From assembly GCA_000026125.1 (NCBI GenBank), contig CU207211.1, forward strand, positions 1,736,001 to 1,800,000: a stretch of 64,000 bases of DNA. The letters run 5' to 3'. A model generated the notes under the pieces. It had not been told where the DNA came from. It was given only the letters and a program-made list of their open reading frames with translations, and searched no databases. Both the position numbers and the translations under genes were made by a program. Source of the DNA: Herminiimonas arsenicoxydans. GTDB taxonomy: Bacteria > Pseudomonadota > Gammaproteobacteria > Burkholderiales > Burkholderiaceae_D. Positions 38,303-46,620 of this stretch are shown here, in pieces (the stretch's first letter is position 1; every line of letters begins with the position of its first letter).

Positions 38303-39131
38303 ACGTTTGCATGGCCAGGCACAAATCAGCCCATGCCTTGCTCTTGTCTTTAAGGTTGCGCAACAGATAGGCAGGGTGATACGTGACGATTAAAGGCAGG
38401 TCAGCATAGCGATGCACGGTGCCGCGCAACTTGCCGACTGGCGTCGCCGGATCCAGTTTCAATAACGATATGGCCGCTGTTTTTCCCAGCGCGACGATGA
38501 CAGTCGGCTTGATCAAGGCTATCTGTCGTTCCAGATACGGAATGCAAGCCGCGACTTCTTCTGCTGCAGGAGGACGATCATGTTTGCCGGCATCGATCGG
38601 CCGGCACTTCACGATATTTGCAATATAGGTATTTTCACCGCGCTTCAAGCCCATGGCGCCGAACATATTGTCGAGCAATTTTCCGGCCGGACCGACGAAG
38701 GGCTCGCCCTGAAAATCCTCGTTGCGTCCCGGACCTTCACCGACAAACAGCCATCTTGCCTTTTGATCGCCGACGCCAAATACGGTTTGCGTCCGGCTTT
38801 TGCATAAACCGCATTGCGTGCAACTCGCGACGACGGATTTGAGCTGCGCCCAATCCATCTGCACAATATCGGCAAACGATGTGCTCGTCGCCACTTCAGA
38901 CGCGGTAAGCGTAACAGGTGCATGCAGCGGCACTGCCGCGGCCGGAGTACGTTCCGCCCACGCAGACGTCGTTACCGCAACTGCTGTCGTCTGCATGGAT
39001 GGAACTCCTGCAGGCGCAGCATCCATTACCGCCTCCGCCACAGCCTGTGGCGCTGCAATGCCACGTTGCGACCAGATCGGCCCCAGGCCCATTTCATGCA
39101 GGAATGCTGCGCGTCGATGTTGATCACTCAT
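38280..39131 (-). CDS. Uracil-DNA glycosylase, family 4 (iron-sulfur)
   Basis: This 283-residue protein removes uracil from DNA. The conserved C-terminal 190 residues hold the Cys pairs for a 4Fe-4S cluster (CTQCGLCKSR), the active-site motif GEGPGRNEDFQGEPFVGPAG, the NIVKCRP cluster ligand and the HPAYLLR motif. The first 90 residues are a low-complexity Ala-, Val- and Thr-rich linker after an N-terminal helix, MSDQHRRAAFLHEMGLG. Such extended N-termini are common in betaproteobacterial copies. It overlaps rimI by four bases upstream and DUF1853 by 23 downstream. Confidence 0.94.
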   Translation of the reverse strand: MSDQHRRAAFLHEMGLGPIWSQRGIAAPQAVAEAVMDAAPAGVPSMQTTAVAVTTSAWAERTPAAAVPLHAPVTLTASEVATSTSFADIVQMDWAQLKSVVASCTQCGLCKSRTQTVFGVGDQKARWLFVGEGPGRNEDFQGEPFVGPAGKLLDNMFGAMGLKRGENTYIANIVKCRPIDAGKHDRPPAAEEVAACIPYLERQIALIKPTVIVALGKTAAISLLKLDPATPVGKLRGTVHRYADLPLIVTYHPAYLLRNLKDKSKAWADLCLAMQTYADSPSA

Positions 39132-39628
39132 AGTGCCAGCTTCATCACAATGGCGTCTTCACGCTGATTATTCGGTGCCGGATAATATCCCTTGCGTATG
39201 CCGATGCGCGCAAAGCCGTAACGCTCATAAATTTTTTCCGCCCGCGTGTTGGAGGGACGCACTTCCAGCAACAGCGCTTGCAGTTTTCTTTCCTGCACGA
39301 TGGCCTTGGCCTTGTTGAGCAACAAGAGCCCGATGCCGCACCCATGCAAATCGCGATGCACGGTGATATTCAATAAATGCGCATCGTCCACCGACGGCAT
39401 TAGCAGGAAATAGCCATTCAATGTGCCTGCGGCATCGCGCAGTATCCAGGTTTCATAGCCGCTGCTGATCGAATCGAGAAAATTCCCGCGCGTCCACGGA
39501 AACGGATAGACATCGTTTTCAATGGCCAGCACATCGCTGACATCGGACGGCTGCATCCGGGAAAAATACAGCTTGAGCGGACGCGCTACCGGAGCCGGCT
39601 GCGGAATCGGACTTTGCACAGAACTCAT
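39128..39628 (-). CDS. rimI: Ribosomal-protein S18-alanine N-acetyltransferase RimI
   Basis: RimI acetylates the N-terminal alanine of ribosomal protein S18. The 166-residue GNAT protein has the acetyl-CoA binding segment VHRDLHGCGIGLLLLNKA and the later LEVRPSNTRAEKIYERYGF motif, both typical of RimI. The N-terminus has about 20 extra residues before the core (MSSVQSPIPQPAPVARPL). It overlaps tsaB and udg by four bases each. Gene order tsaB-rimI is common in bacteria. Confidence 0.95.
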   Translation of the reverse strand: MSSVQSPIPQPAPVARPLKLYFSRMQPSDVSDVLAIENDVYPFPWTRGNFLDSISSGYETWILRDAAGTLNGYFLLMPSVDDAHLLNITVHRDLHGCGIGLLLLNKAKAIVQERKLQALLLEVRPSNTRAEKIYERYGFARIGIRKGYYPAPNNQREDAIVMKLAL

Positions 39629-40323
39629 GCGATTTCCTTTGCGGCCTTTTCCAGACGTTCATTCGTCGTCAATGCCACCTTGTTGCGTAAATACAGAGGC
39701 TCTGCAACACCGGCAGCCACGCCCTGCCCTTGCGCAAAGGCCAGCGCACCCAGCGTTGCAATCTGTGCGGCATGCGGCACCCATTCTTTCATCTCGGCGC
39801 GAAAAAAAGAACGCGCTGCAAAATCCTTCTCATATGCCTTCAATCCATTACCGCAGGCGACAACTTCGCCAATCGGCATCACATCCGACGCAGCGGACAA
39901 GGTAGGCGCGATTACTATCTGCCATTCGCGATCCCAACGATATTGCGCCCAATAGACTTCGCCCATGCGCGCATCCATCACTGCGAGCACATCGCATGCG
40001 CCGGTTTCCTCATGGCAAGCCTGCGCCAATGCCAGCAAGGTGACCGTCGGCAGCAATGGCAGATCTGCGCCATAAGCCAGGCCCTGCGCAATCCCGCAAG
40101 CGGTGCGCACGCCGGTAAATGAACCGGGACCGGAACCGAATGCAATTGCATCGCAATCCGCCAATGCCAGACCGGCCCTGGCGAGCAAGTCCTGCACCAT
40201 CGGCAAAATGCTTTGCGAGTGCGTTGTCACGCCTGCCGCTTCTGCAGACGTCACGACAGCGCCATGCAGCAATGCAGCCGAGGCAAGTTCAGAGGATGTT
40301 TCAATAGCAAGGATAGTAGACAT
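39625..40323 (-). CDS. tsaB: tRNA threonylcarbamoyladenosine biosynthesis protein TsaB
   Basis: TsaB is the non-catalytic partner that stabilises TsaD in making t6A37 on ANN-decoding tRNAs. The 232-residue protein starts MSTILAIETSSELASAAL and has GSGPGSFTGVRTACGIAQGLAYG, characteristic of the ASKHA-fold TsaB. It is the first gene of the tsaB-rimI-udg-DUF1853 run. Its ATG is preceded at seven bases by TAAAAT, which fits a leaderless transcript, and lies inside a 20-bp inverted repeat shared with the divergent gene. Confidence 0.95.
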   Translation of the reverse strand: MSTILAIETSSELASAALLHGAVVTSAEAAGVTTHSQSILPMVQDLLARAGLALADCDAIAFGSGPGSFTGVRTACGIAQGLAYGADLPLLPTVTLLALAQACHEETGACDVLAVMDARMGEVYWAQYRWDREWQIVIAPTLSAASDVMPIGEVVACGNGLKAYEKDFAARSFFRAEMKEWVPHAAQIATLGALAFAQGQGVAAGVAEPLYLRNKVALTTNERLEKAAKEIA

Positions 40324-40454
40324 GGCGGTATTTTACCGCGCGTGCCGCGAGGCGTCTGGATCGCATGCACACTTTGTGAAATTACTGCCGGCCCGGCTAT
40401 CGCAGCAGACGCTTGCTCAACTGCGGGGAGAAACCGGTAAAATACCGCCATGTC
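40319..40454. promoter_or_regulatory. Divergent promoter region with 20-bp inverted repeat over both start codons
   Basis: The 20 bases at 40319-40338 are the exact reverse complement of 40435-40454. Each copy contains the start codon of a divergent gene (tsaB or the thioredoxin-like gene). Six bases before each start codon lies TAAAAT, a good -10 box, so both mRNAs could begin at or very near the A of ATG. Each copy also contains the small palindrome CGGTA-TTT-TACCG. The 96 bases between are GC-rich and show no convincing -35 boxes. Confidence 0.7.
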
Positions 40455-40866
40455 CAGCATCACACTAGAACCGGAAAACCAGCATCAGTTAGCGCAACGC
40501 ATGCAAGATGACGTATGGGTGGTCGCCTGCCTGTGCGCAGCGTGGTGCGATGTATGCACAAGCTACCGGCCGGGTTTCGATGAACTGGCAGCGCAGCATC
40601 CGGATAAACTTTTTATCTGGATCGACATTGAAGACAGAGCCGATCTGATCGGTGACTTCGATGTTGAGAACTTCCCCACACTTTTAATTCAGCGCGGCGA
40701 CGATGTGATGTTTTACGGTACCACCATACCGGACCATCGCATCGCTCATCGCCTGATCACGGCGCATGCCGACAAGACCGATGCAGAATTAAAAATGCAG
40801 GCACACAGCAGCGCCGAATACAGGAGCTGGCAAGTGGAACGCAATCTGCGCAAGGCATTGGCCTAG
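40450..40866 (+). CDS. Thioredoxin-fold protein with WCDVC motif
   Basis: This 138-residue soluble protein has a thioredoxin fold. The redox motif is WCDVC in AAWCDVCTSYRP near residue 33, in place of the classic WCGPC, and the cis-Pro follows in ENFPTLL near residue 76. The protein keeps both Cys and should be redox-active, but the middle residues suggest a potential different from thioredoxin. The C-terminal 40 residues form a charged helical extension. It is divergent from tsaB and ends before the cold-shock terminator. The partner protein is unknown. Confidence 0.88.
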   Translation: MSSITLEPENQHQLAQRMQDDVWVVACLCAAWCDVCTSYRPGFDELAAQHPDKLFIWIDIEDRADLIGDFDVENFPTLLIQRGDDVMFYGTTIPDHRIAHRLITAHADKTDAELKMQAHSSAEYRSWQVERNLRKALA

Positions 40867-40919
40867 TCCCGAGACGCTCTGCAAGGCAAACGCATAGCCT
40901 GGCAAATTTTCAGGCAAAA

Positions 40920-40945
40920 AAAATCCCCAGCAAGCCGGGGATTTT
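40920..40945 (-). terminator. Intrinsic terminator of the cold-shock gene
   Basis: A 9-bp stem (AAAATCCCC / GGGGATTTT) with an eight-base loop is followed by a long T run on the minus strand, 19 bases after the stop codon. Confidence 0.88.
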
Positions 40946-40964
40946 CTATTTCGCTTGATTCAGC

Positions 40965-41168
40965 TTAGATAGGCTGAATGTTCGAAGCTTGCTTGCCCTT
41001 AGGACCAGCGGTCACTTCAAAAGAAACGCGTTGGTTCTCTTGCAGTGATTTGAAGCCGCTCGACTGAATTGCCGAGAAGTGAGCGAACAAATCTTCGCCG
41101 CCTTCGTCAGGGGTAATAAAGCCGAAGCCCTTCGAATCATTAAACCATTTTACGATACCAGTTGCCAT
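40965..41168 (-). CDS. Cold-shock domain protein (CspA family)
   Basis: This 67-residue single-stranded nucleic-acid-binding protein has the RNP1 motif KGFGFITP and RNP2 motif DLFAHFSAI, with the N-terminal [14 protein letters not shown]. It melts RNA structure as a chaperone. An AGGA ribosome site lies seven bases before the ATG. The leader of about 100 bases is long, as is usual for cold-inducible csp genes, but which member of the family this is and whether it is cold-induced cannot be told. Confidence 0.96.
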   Translation of the reverse strand: MATGIVKWFNDSKGFGFITPDEGGEDLFAHFSAIQSSGFKSLQENQRVSFEVTAGPKGKQASNIQPI

Positions 41169-41278
41169 TACAATTCCTAATTTCAGTTAAGTTGGGCAGT
41201 TGCCCGTTAAATCGTTTCAACCAAGACAGGAATGACAGACTAATACTGCACTACTAACTCGAATCTCAACGATACTTG

Positions 41279-41284
41279 ATTATA
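41279..41284 (-). promoter_or_regulatory. -10 box of the cold-shock gene
   Basis: A perfect TATAAT on the minus strand lies 110 bases before the ATG. The region at -35 is an AT-rich tract (TTTAACTTTTTTAATTTT) with only a weak -35 match (TTTAAC at 18 bases). The 5' untranslated leader would be about 104 bases. The remainder of the gap up to 41435 shows nothing else. Confidence 0.6.
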
Positions 41285-41435
41285 CCGGAGAAAATTAAAA
41301 AAGTTAAACTTTGATAATTACTTAATCTTGCAAGAAAGCATTAATGGGAAATTTACTCATTTTCTTGCATCACTGTCATGAAAATCTGAGAACTTCCCCC
41401 ACTCGCTAAAGAAGAATCGCGACGCTAGCGTATGC

Positions 41436-42149
41436 TTATTTTTGCTGCTGCGCTTTTTCCTTTTCGGCTTTTTTCTCCAGAATTTCTTTCTGACGCGCAG
41501 CGGATTCCTTTACCTTCTCTTCGTATCTCCTGATATTCGCAGCGCGTTTTTGTTCTTCCGCCGCCTCATTGGCCTTCAGGCTCTGCTGTTTCTCTGCCTG
41601 TTTCTCATTTTTTTTTGCCTGTGCGTCTGCGCGCGCCTTGCGTTGCGCATCCCTGGATACGCTGTTTTGCTCATGGATCGATTTGCCGGCATCATCGGTT
41701 TTGCCTTCGCCAGGCGCTTGCTGCAGGATGGCCTTGCCTTCGTTTTCCGCTGCTTTTTCTGTCAGACGGCGATCGCGCTCCACCACACGCGCGTGCCGTA
41801 TATATGCATTGGCCTCGACTTCGATCGGCTTCACTGTCAGCAAATCCACGCGCCGGCGTTCCTTCGCCTTGTTCAAACACGAAGTGGCAAAGAATTTTGG
41901 ATAACAGGCGTGCTGCTCTGCATTGAAGCGCGCTTCAATATTGGCACGTGCCTGCTTGACATCCTCCAATGCACTGTCTGCAGTTTCCTGCGTCTTGATG
42001 GCACCGGCCGGATAACGCCCCACCACATCTTGCACCGAGTAGGACTGCAAGCCTGCTTCGTCCATCGTCGCGGTCGTTTGCGCCCACACATAGGGGCCGG
42101 ATAGCAGCATCAATGCCGCTGCGAACATTCTCGCTATCAGTTTCATCAT
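41436..42149 (-). CDS. Secreted, charged helical protein of unknown function
   Basis: The function is not recognised. This 237-residue protein has a signal peptide (cleavage expected near YVWAQ). A moderately conserved-looking middle carries two Cys (QHACYPKFFATSCLNKAKERRR) that could form a disulfide. The last 110 residues are extremely rich in Lys, Glu, Ala and Gln and should form a long single helix or coiled coil, like the stalk of TolA, though no TolA C-terminal domain or membrane anchor is present. It lies between the cold-shock gene and zapE on the same strand, 32 bases after zapE, and may be co-transcribed with it. Confidence 0.75.
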   Translation of the reverse strand: MMKLIARMFAAALMLLSGPYVWAQTTATMDEAGLQSYSVQDVVGRYPAGAIKTQETADSALEDVKQARANIEARFNAEQHACYPKFFATSCLNKAKERRRVDLLTVKPIEVEANAYIRHARVVERDRRLTEKAAENEGKAILQQAPGEGKTDDAGKSIHEQNSVSRDAQRKARADAQAKKNEKQAEKQQSLKANEAAEEQKRAANIRRYEEKVKESAARQKEILEKKAEKEKAQQQK

Positions 42150-42181
42150 TACGGTTTCACCAGGTTGAATTGCTGCCGGGA

Positions 42182-43279
42182 CTATAAAATTGCATTGCCG
42201 CTATAGCTGCGTTCGGCTTCCATGTATTCGGTCGATTGCATTTCCACCAGACGCGACACGGTGCGTTGAAACTCCATCGTCAGCGCGCCATCGGTATACA
42301 GCTGATGCATGTCGACGGCTGCCGACATCAGCAGCTTGATTCTGCGATCGTACAACACATCAATCAGCCAGATGAAACGGCGTGCTTCCGAAGACATGCC
42401 TGCCGACATGAGCGGGACATCCGACAGGATAAGAGTATGAAAACGACTGGCAATTTCAAGATAGTCGTTTTGCGAACGCGGACCGCCGCACAGCGTAGCG
42501 AAGTCGAACCATATCACACCGCCGGCGCGCCTTAGCGCCTTGATCTGGCGCCCCTCAACATCGATGACAGGATTCTCGTCGCTGGTTTCCGCTATCCGTA
42601 CGAATGCGTTGCGCAATGCATGATCGGCCGCGGCTCCCAGCGGCGTATGATACGCATCAACCTGGGACAAGGCCCGCTTGCGATAGTCATTACCGCCATC
42701 CACATTCATGATGTCCAGTTTTTCCTGCAGCAAAGCGATGGTAGGCAACATGCGGTCGCGATGCAGGCCATCCGGATACAGCGTACTCGGTTCAAAATTG
42801 GATGTGATGATAAAAGACACGCCATTCTTGAACAAGGCATTGAACAGGTTGTACAGAATCATCGCATCGGCGATATCGGTCACGTGAAATTCGTCAAAGC
42901 AGATCAGCCGGTATTTCTTTGCGATACGCAATGCCACTTCATCCAGCGGATTGGCAATCATCTTCAATTCATCCAGCTCGCGATGCACGCTGCGCATGAA
43001 TTCGTGGAAATGCACACGTGTCTTGCGCACCAGCGGCACCACCGCAAAGAAGCTATCCATCAGGAAAGACTTGCCGCGCCCGACACCACCCCACATATAG
43101 ACACCGCGCGGAATTGCCGGCGGCTTGAGAAAACGCAGGAAGGCATTTGCCCGTTGCGCCTTGTATTCTACCCACTCATCGTAGGCTTGCTGCAGACGGA
43201 TAATGGCTTGCCTCTGCGCTTCGTCTGCACTGAATCCGCGTTGCAGCAAGGCATGGTCGTAAAACTCTTGAACATTCAT
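42182..43279 (-). CDS. zapE: Cell division ATPase ZapE (AFG1 family)
   Basis: ZapE is an AAA+ ATPase that affects Z-ring stability in E. coli; mitochondrial AFG1 proteins are its relatives. The 365-residue protein has Walker A GGVGRGKSFLMD, Walker B LICFDEFHV with a following DIADAMIL, and the SNFEPSTLYPDGLHRDRMLP block typical of the family. A longer frame begins at 43372 but the family N-terminus starts at MNVQEFY. It follows lpdA and a small lipoprotein gene on the same strand; zapE next to lpdA is common in Betaproteobacteria. Confidence 0.94.
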   Translation of the reverse strand: MNVQEFYDHALLQRGFSADEAQRQAIIRLQQAYDEWVEYKAQRANAFLRFLKPPAIPRGVYMWGGVGRGKSFLMDSFFAVVPLVRKTRVHFHEFMRSVHRELDELKMIANPLDEVALRIAKKYRLICFDEFHVTDIADAMILYNLFNALFKNGVSFIITSNFEPSTLYPDGLHRDRMLPTIALLQEKLDIMNVDGGNDYRKRALSQVDAYHTPLGAAADHALRNAFVRIAETSDENPVIDVEGRQIKALRRAGGVIWFDFATLCGGPRSQNDYLEIASRFHTLILSDVPLMSAGMSSEARRFIWLIDVLYDRRIKLLMSAAVDMHQLYTDGALTMEFQRTVSRLVEMQSTEYMEAERSYSGNAIL

Positions 43280-43390
43280 TCTGCTCAAATCCAATTCGTT
43301 TTCAGGGTCGGTGCGATCTGATTGTTTATCGATGTTCAAGATAAAAACGGGCGAGTCGCAACTCGCCCGCACATTTCAACACACGTATAT

Positions 43391-43792
43391 TTACAGCGGA
43401 TACATATTCACCACGACGCGCGGCGGATAACTGCCGCCTCCCGAACTGATCGGCAGGCTGAAGCCCAGTCCGAGGCCGACGCCACCGCTACCGCCACCCA
43501 GGCCAACACCCATGCTGGAACCAGATGGCTGTCCGTACGGCGGCAAGCGCAGTTCAGAAGTGCGATAACCAAGCTTATTGCAAATTATGCGCAACTCGCC
43601 GGAAGCACTGCCTATATCCAGCGTCCCCGGCGTTATCACATTCCAGCTCCCCGTATTATTCATCACGGCACAGCTGGCACCAGCTATTTCCTGACCATTG
43701 CTGGCCGTGACAACCGCAACCCGGCCATCGCCCCAGTTACCGGTGGCGCAGGCGGTCAATATCAGGGGCAGCAGCAAAGTGATGGTACGCAT
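43391..43792 (-). CDS. Small glycine-rich lipoprotein of unknown function
   Basis: The function is not recognised. This 133-residue protein has a signal peptide with lipobox LTAC at residues 12-15 and is therefore probably an outer-membrane or periplasmic lipoprotein. A folded core of about 70 residues contains two Cys (ASCAVMNN and RIICNKLGYR), and the pattern of nucleotide-like strand residues (ISGELRI...LGYR) suggests a small beta-sandwich. The tail is a Gly/Ser-rich segment of about 30 residues ending VVVNMYPL. It lies nine bases after lpdA. Confidence 0.75.
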   Translation of the reverse strand: MRTITLLLPLILTACATGNWGDGRVAVVTASNGQEIAGASCAVMNNTGSWNVITPGTLDIGSASGELRIICNKLGYRTSELRLPPYGQPSGSSMGVGLGGGSGGVGLGLGFSLPISSGGGSYPPRVVVNMYPL

Positions 43793-43801
43793 CAGCGCCT
43801 C

Positions 43802-45229
43802 CTAGAAATTCAAGGAACGTCCATCTACCGCCAGTGCCGCCTCTTTGAGCGCTTCCGACAAGGTCGGATGTGCATGGCATATACGTGCAATATCTTCCGA
43901 TGAAGCACGGAATTCCATCGCCACCACGGCTTCCGAAATCAATTCGGATGCCTGCGGCCCGATGATGTGCACACCAAGAATTTCATCGGTTTTTGCATCG
44001 GCCAGAAACTTCACAAAACCGGTGGTATCGCCCAGTGCGCGCGCACGACCATTGGCCAGGAAAGGAAAGGTGCCGGCTTTATAGGCGATATTTTCAGCTT
44101 TCAGCTGCTGCTCGGTTTTGCCGACCGAAGCAATTTCCGGCGATGTATAAATAACCGATGGAATCGTATTGAAGTTCACGTGCCCATGCTGACCGGCTAT
44201 GCGCTCTGCAACGGCGACGCCCTCTTCTTCCGCCTTGTGCGCCAGCATCGGGCCGCGCACAACATCACCCACTGCCCAGACATTGGGCAGACTGGTTTTG
44301 CAATCGCCATCGACAGCGATAAAACCGCGCTCATCCAGTTTCAGGCCGACTGCTTCCGTATTCAAACCCACGGTATTCGGTATGCGTCCGATCGATACGA
44401 TCAATTTATCGAAGACCGCTTTTTGCGCCGCACCCTTGTCATCGACATAGTTGACCGTGACCTCATTCTTGCCCACAGCGATGGCACCTATCTTCACACC
44501 CAGATTGATGGCCAGACCCTGCTTGACGAATTGCTTTTGCGCTTCCTTGGCAACCTGCTCATCCACCGCACCGAGGAAAACCGGCAAGGCTTCCAGCACG
44601 GTGACCTCGGAACCGAGGCGGCGCCAGACGCTGCCCATTTCCAGGCCGATCACACCGGCACCGATCAGACCCAGACGTTTCGGCACTTCGGTCATAGCCA
44701 GTGCACCGGTGTTGGAGAGGATCATCTTTTCATCGAAATCTGCACCCGGCAATACGCGCGGCGTCGAGCCGGTAGCCACGATCACATGTTTGGTCGCGAT
44801 GGTTTCTTCGCCAGCACCCGCCACCTTGATTTCATATCCGCCCGCACCCGCTTTTGCAAAGGAACCACGGCCATGGAAAAAGGTGACCTTGTTTTTCTTG
44901 AGCAGATACAGAATGCCATCGTTATTCTGTTTGACGACCGTATCCTTGCGCGCCACCATTTTCTTCACATTCAGCGTCAAATCCTTGACTTCAATTCCAT
45001 GCTCGGCAAAGGCATGACCGGCATGCTCGTAATGCTCAGACGATTGCAGCAAGGCTTTCGATGGAATGCAACCGACATTGGTGCACGTACCGCCAGGCGC
45101 TGCGCCGCCCTTGGCATTTTTCCATTCATCGATGCAGGCGACAGAAAAGCCCAGTTGCGCTGCGCGTATGGCGGCGACATAGCCGCCAGGGCCGCCACCG
45201 ATTACTACTACATCAAAATTTTTCGACAT
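43802..45229 (-). CDS. lpdA: Dihydrolipoyl dehydrogenase (E3)
   Basis: This flavoenzyme re-oxidises the lipoyl group of 2-oxo-acid dehydrogenase complexes using NAD+. The 475-residue protein has FAD motif [12 protein letters not shown], redox-active Cys pair in [19 protein letters not shown] motif [13 protein letters not shown] and the C-terminal His-Glu pair in HAHPTLSE. There is no fused lipoyl domain. Placed after odhAB it should serve 2-oxoglutarate dehydrogenase. A terminator-like hairpin lies between odhB and this gene, suggesting lower or separate expression. Confidence 0.97.
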   Translation of the reverse strand: MSKNFDVVVIGGGPGGYVAAIRAAQLGFSVACIDEWKNAKGGAAPGGTCTNVGCIPSKALLQSSEHYEHAGHAFAEHGIEVKDLTLNVKKMVARKDTVVKQNNDGILYLLKKNKVTFFHGRGSFAKAGAGGYEIKVAGAGEETIATKHVIVATGSTPRVLPGADFDEKMILSNTGALAMTEVPKRLGLIGAGVIGLEMGSVWRRLGSEVTVLEALPVFLGAVDEQVAKEAQKQFVKQGLAINLGVKIGAIAVGKNEVTVNYVDDKGAAQKAVFDKLIVSIGRIPNTVGLNTEAVGLKLDERGFIAVDGDCKTSLPNVWAVGDVVRGPMLAHKAEEEGVAVAERIAGQHGHVNFNTIPSVIYTSPEIASVGKTEQQLKAENIAYKAGTFPFLANGRARALGDTTGFVKFLADAKTDEILGVHIIGPQASELISEAVVAMEFRASSEDIARICHAHPTLSEALKEAALAVDGRSLNF

Positions 45230-45259
45230 TTTTTATCCCGCGAATTTTTTACTGAAAAA

Positions 45260-45301
45260 AAAGACACAAAGGCATCAGCTTGCGCGCGCCTTTGTGTCTT
45301 T
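45260..45301 (-). terminator. Strong hairpin terminator between odhB and lpdA
   Basis: A perfect 14-bp stem (AAAGACACAAAGGC and its complement) with a 14-base loop is followed by a run of eight T on the minus strand. It lies 15 bases after the odhB stop. Confidence 0.85.
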
Positions 45302-45315
45302 CCGTCTATCCGATT

Positions 45316-46560
45316 TTAAAGGTCCAGCAACAGGCGCGCAGGGTCTTCCATCGCTTCCTTCATCGCCACCAGCCCCAGCACGGCTTCGCGACCATCGATG
45401 ATGCGATGATCGTAAGACATGGCGAAGTAGTTCATCGGACGGATCACGATCTGCCCGTTTTCAACCACTGCGCGCTCCTTGGTTGCATGTATCCCCAGAA
45501 TCGCCGATTGCGGTGGGTTGATGATAGGCGTCGACAGCATCGAACCGAATACGCCGCCGTTTGAAATCGAGAAAGTGCCGCCGTTCAGATCGTCCAGCGT
45601 CAGCTTGCCTTCTTTGGCCTTGTTGCCAAATTCCGCAATCTTCTTTTCAATTTCAGCGATAGTCATTTGATCGGCATCGCGCAGGATCGGCACCACCAGT
45701 CCGCGTGGCGAACCGACGGCAATGCCGATATCGAAGTAGCCGTGATAGACGATGTCATTACCGTCTACCGATGCATTGATGATCGGATATTTTTTCAATG
45801 CAGCAACCACTGCCTTGACGAAAAATGACATGAAGCCGAGTTTGACACCGTGTTCTTTTTCGAACTTGTCCTTGTACTTGGCACGCAGATCCATCACCGG
45901 CTGCATATTGACTTCGTTGAACGTAGTCAATATGGCATTACTCGATTGCGACTGCAGCAAACGCTCGGCGATACGGGCGCGCAAGCGGCTCATGGGCACG
46001 CGCTCTTCCGGACGATTGGCCAGCATAGTGGCCGACATGGGCGCAGTCACTTGCTGCAGAGCGGGTTTGGCTGCTGTCGCTACAGGCGCTGCCTGTTTTT
46101 TCTCCAGCTGATTGATGACATCGCCTTTGGTGACACGGCCATCCTTGCCGGTGCCGGCAACATCGCTCGCTGCCAGCTGGTTCTCCGCCAGCATTTTTGC
46201 TGCGGCCGGCATTGCAATATTGCTGGCAGCATTCGCGGATGCCGCCATTGCAGGTGCAGCAGTTGGCGCCGCAGTTGCTGCTGCAGGAGCGGACGCTGCA
46301 GGGGCAACCGCAGCCGACAGATCGGTATCGAGCAAGGCAATAACTTCACCCGCAACCACGGTACTGTTGTCATCGCGAATGATTTGCGTGATCACGCCGG
46401 CGGCCGGTGCCGGCAATTCCAGCACAACCTTGTCGGTTTCGATATCGATCATGTTTTCGTCGCGCGCGACGGTCTCGCCCACCTTTTTATGCCATTGCAG
46501 CAGCGTTGCTTCTGCAACGGATTCCGACAATTGCGGAACTGTGATCTCAAGAATAGCCAT
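45316..46560 (-). CDS. odhB: Dihydrolipoyllysine-residue succinyltransferase (E2 of 2-oxoglutarate dehydrogenase)
   Basis: E2 transfers the succinyl group to CoA and forms the core of the complex. The 414-residue protein has one N-terminal lipoyl domain with Lys in IETDKVVLEL (near residue 43), an Ala-rich linker and a peripheral subunit-binding domain. The binding domain (AAKMLAENQLAASDVAGTG region) contains GKDGRVTKGDVI, and the catalytic domain ends with DHRIIDGREAV. The start at 46560 gives the family N-terminus MAILEITVPQLSES. odhA lies 60 bases upstream on the same strand. The synonym is sucB. Confidence 0.97.
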   Translation of the reverse strand: MAILEITVPQLSESVAEATLLQWHKKVGETVARDENMIDIETDKVVLELPAPAAGVITQIIRDDNSTVVAGEVIALLDTDLSAAVAPAASAPAAATAAPTAAPAMAASANAASNIAMPAAAKMLAENQLAASDVAGTGKDGRVTKGDVINQLEKKQAAPVATAAKPALQQVTAPMSATMLANRPEERVPMSRLRARIAERLLQSQSSNAILTTFNEVNMQPVMDLRAKYKDKFEKEHGVKLGFMSFFVKAVVAALKKYPIINASVDGNDIVYHGYFDIGIAVGSPRGLVVPILRDADQMTIAEIEKKIAEFGNKAKEGKLTLDDLNGGTFSISNGGVFGSMLSTPIINPPQSAILGIHATKERAVVENGQIVIRPMNYFAMSYDHRIIDGREAVLGLVAMKEAMEDPARLLLDL

Positions 46561-46620
46561 ATAACTCTCCGTTTCGGTTTGTTCATGTCGCAATCCAGTC
46601 TCTGGAGTACGACAGGGTAT

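Noticed and set aside
43967..45319. A 450-codon plus-strand frame opposite lpdA.
   Set aside because: It is antisense to an intact dihydrolipoyl dehydrogenase and has no motif.
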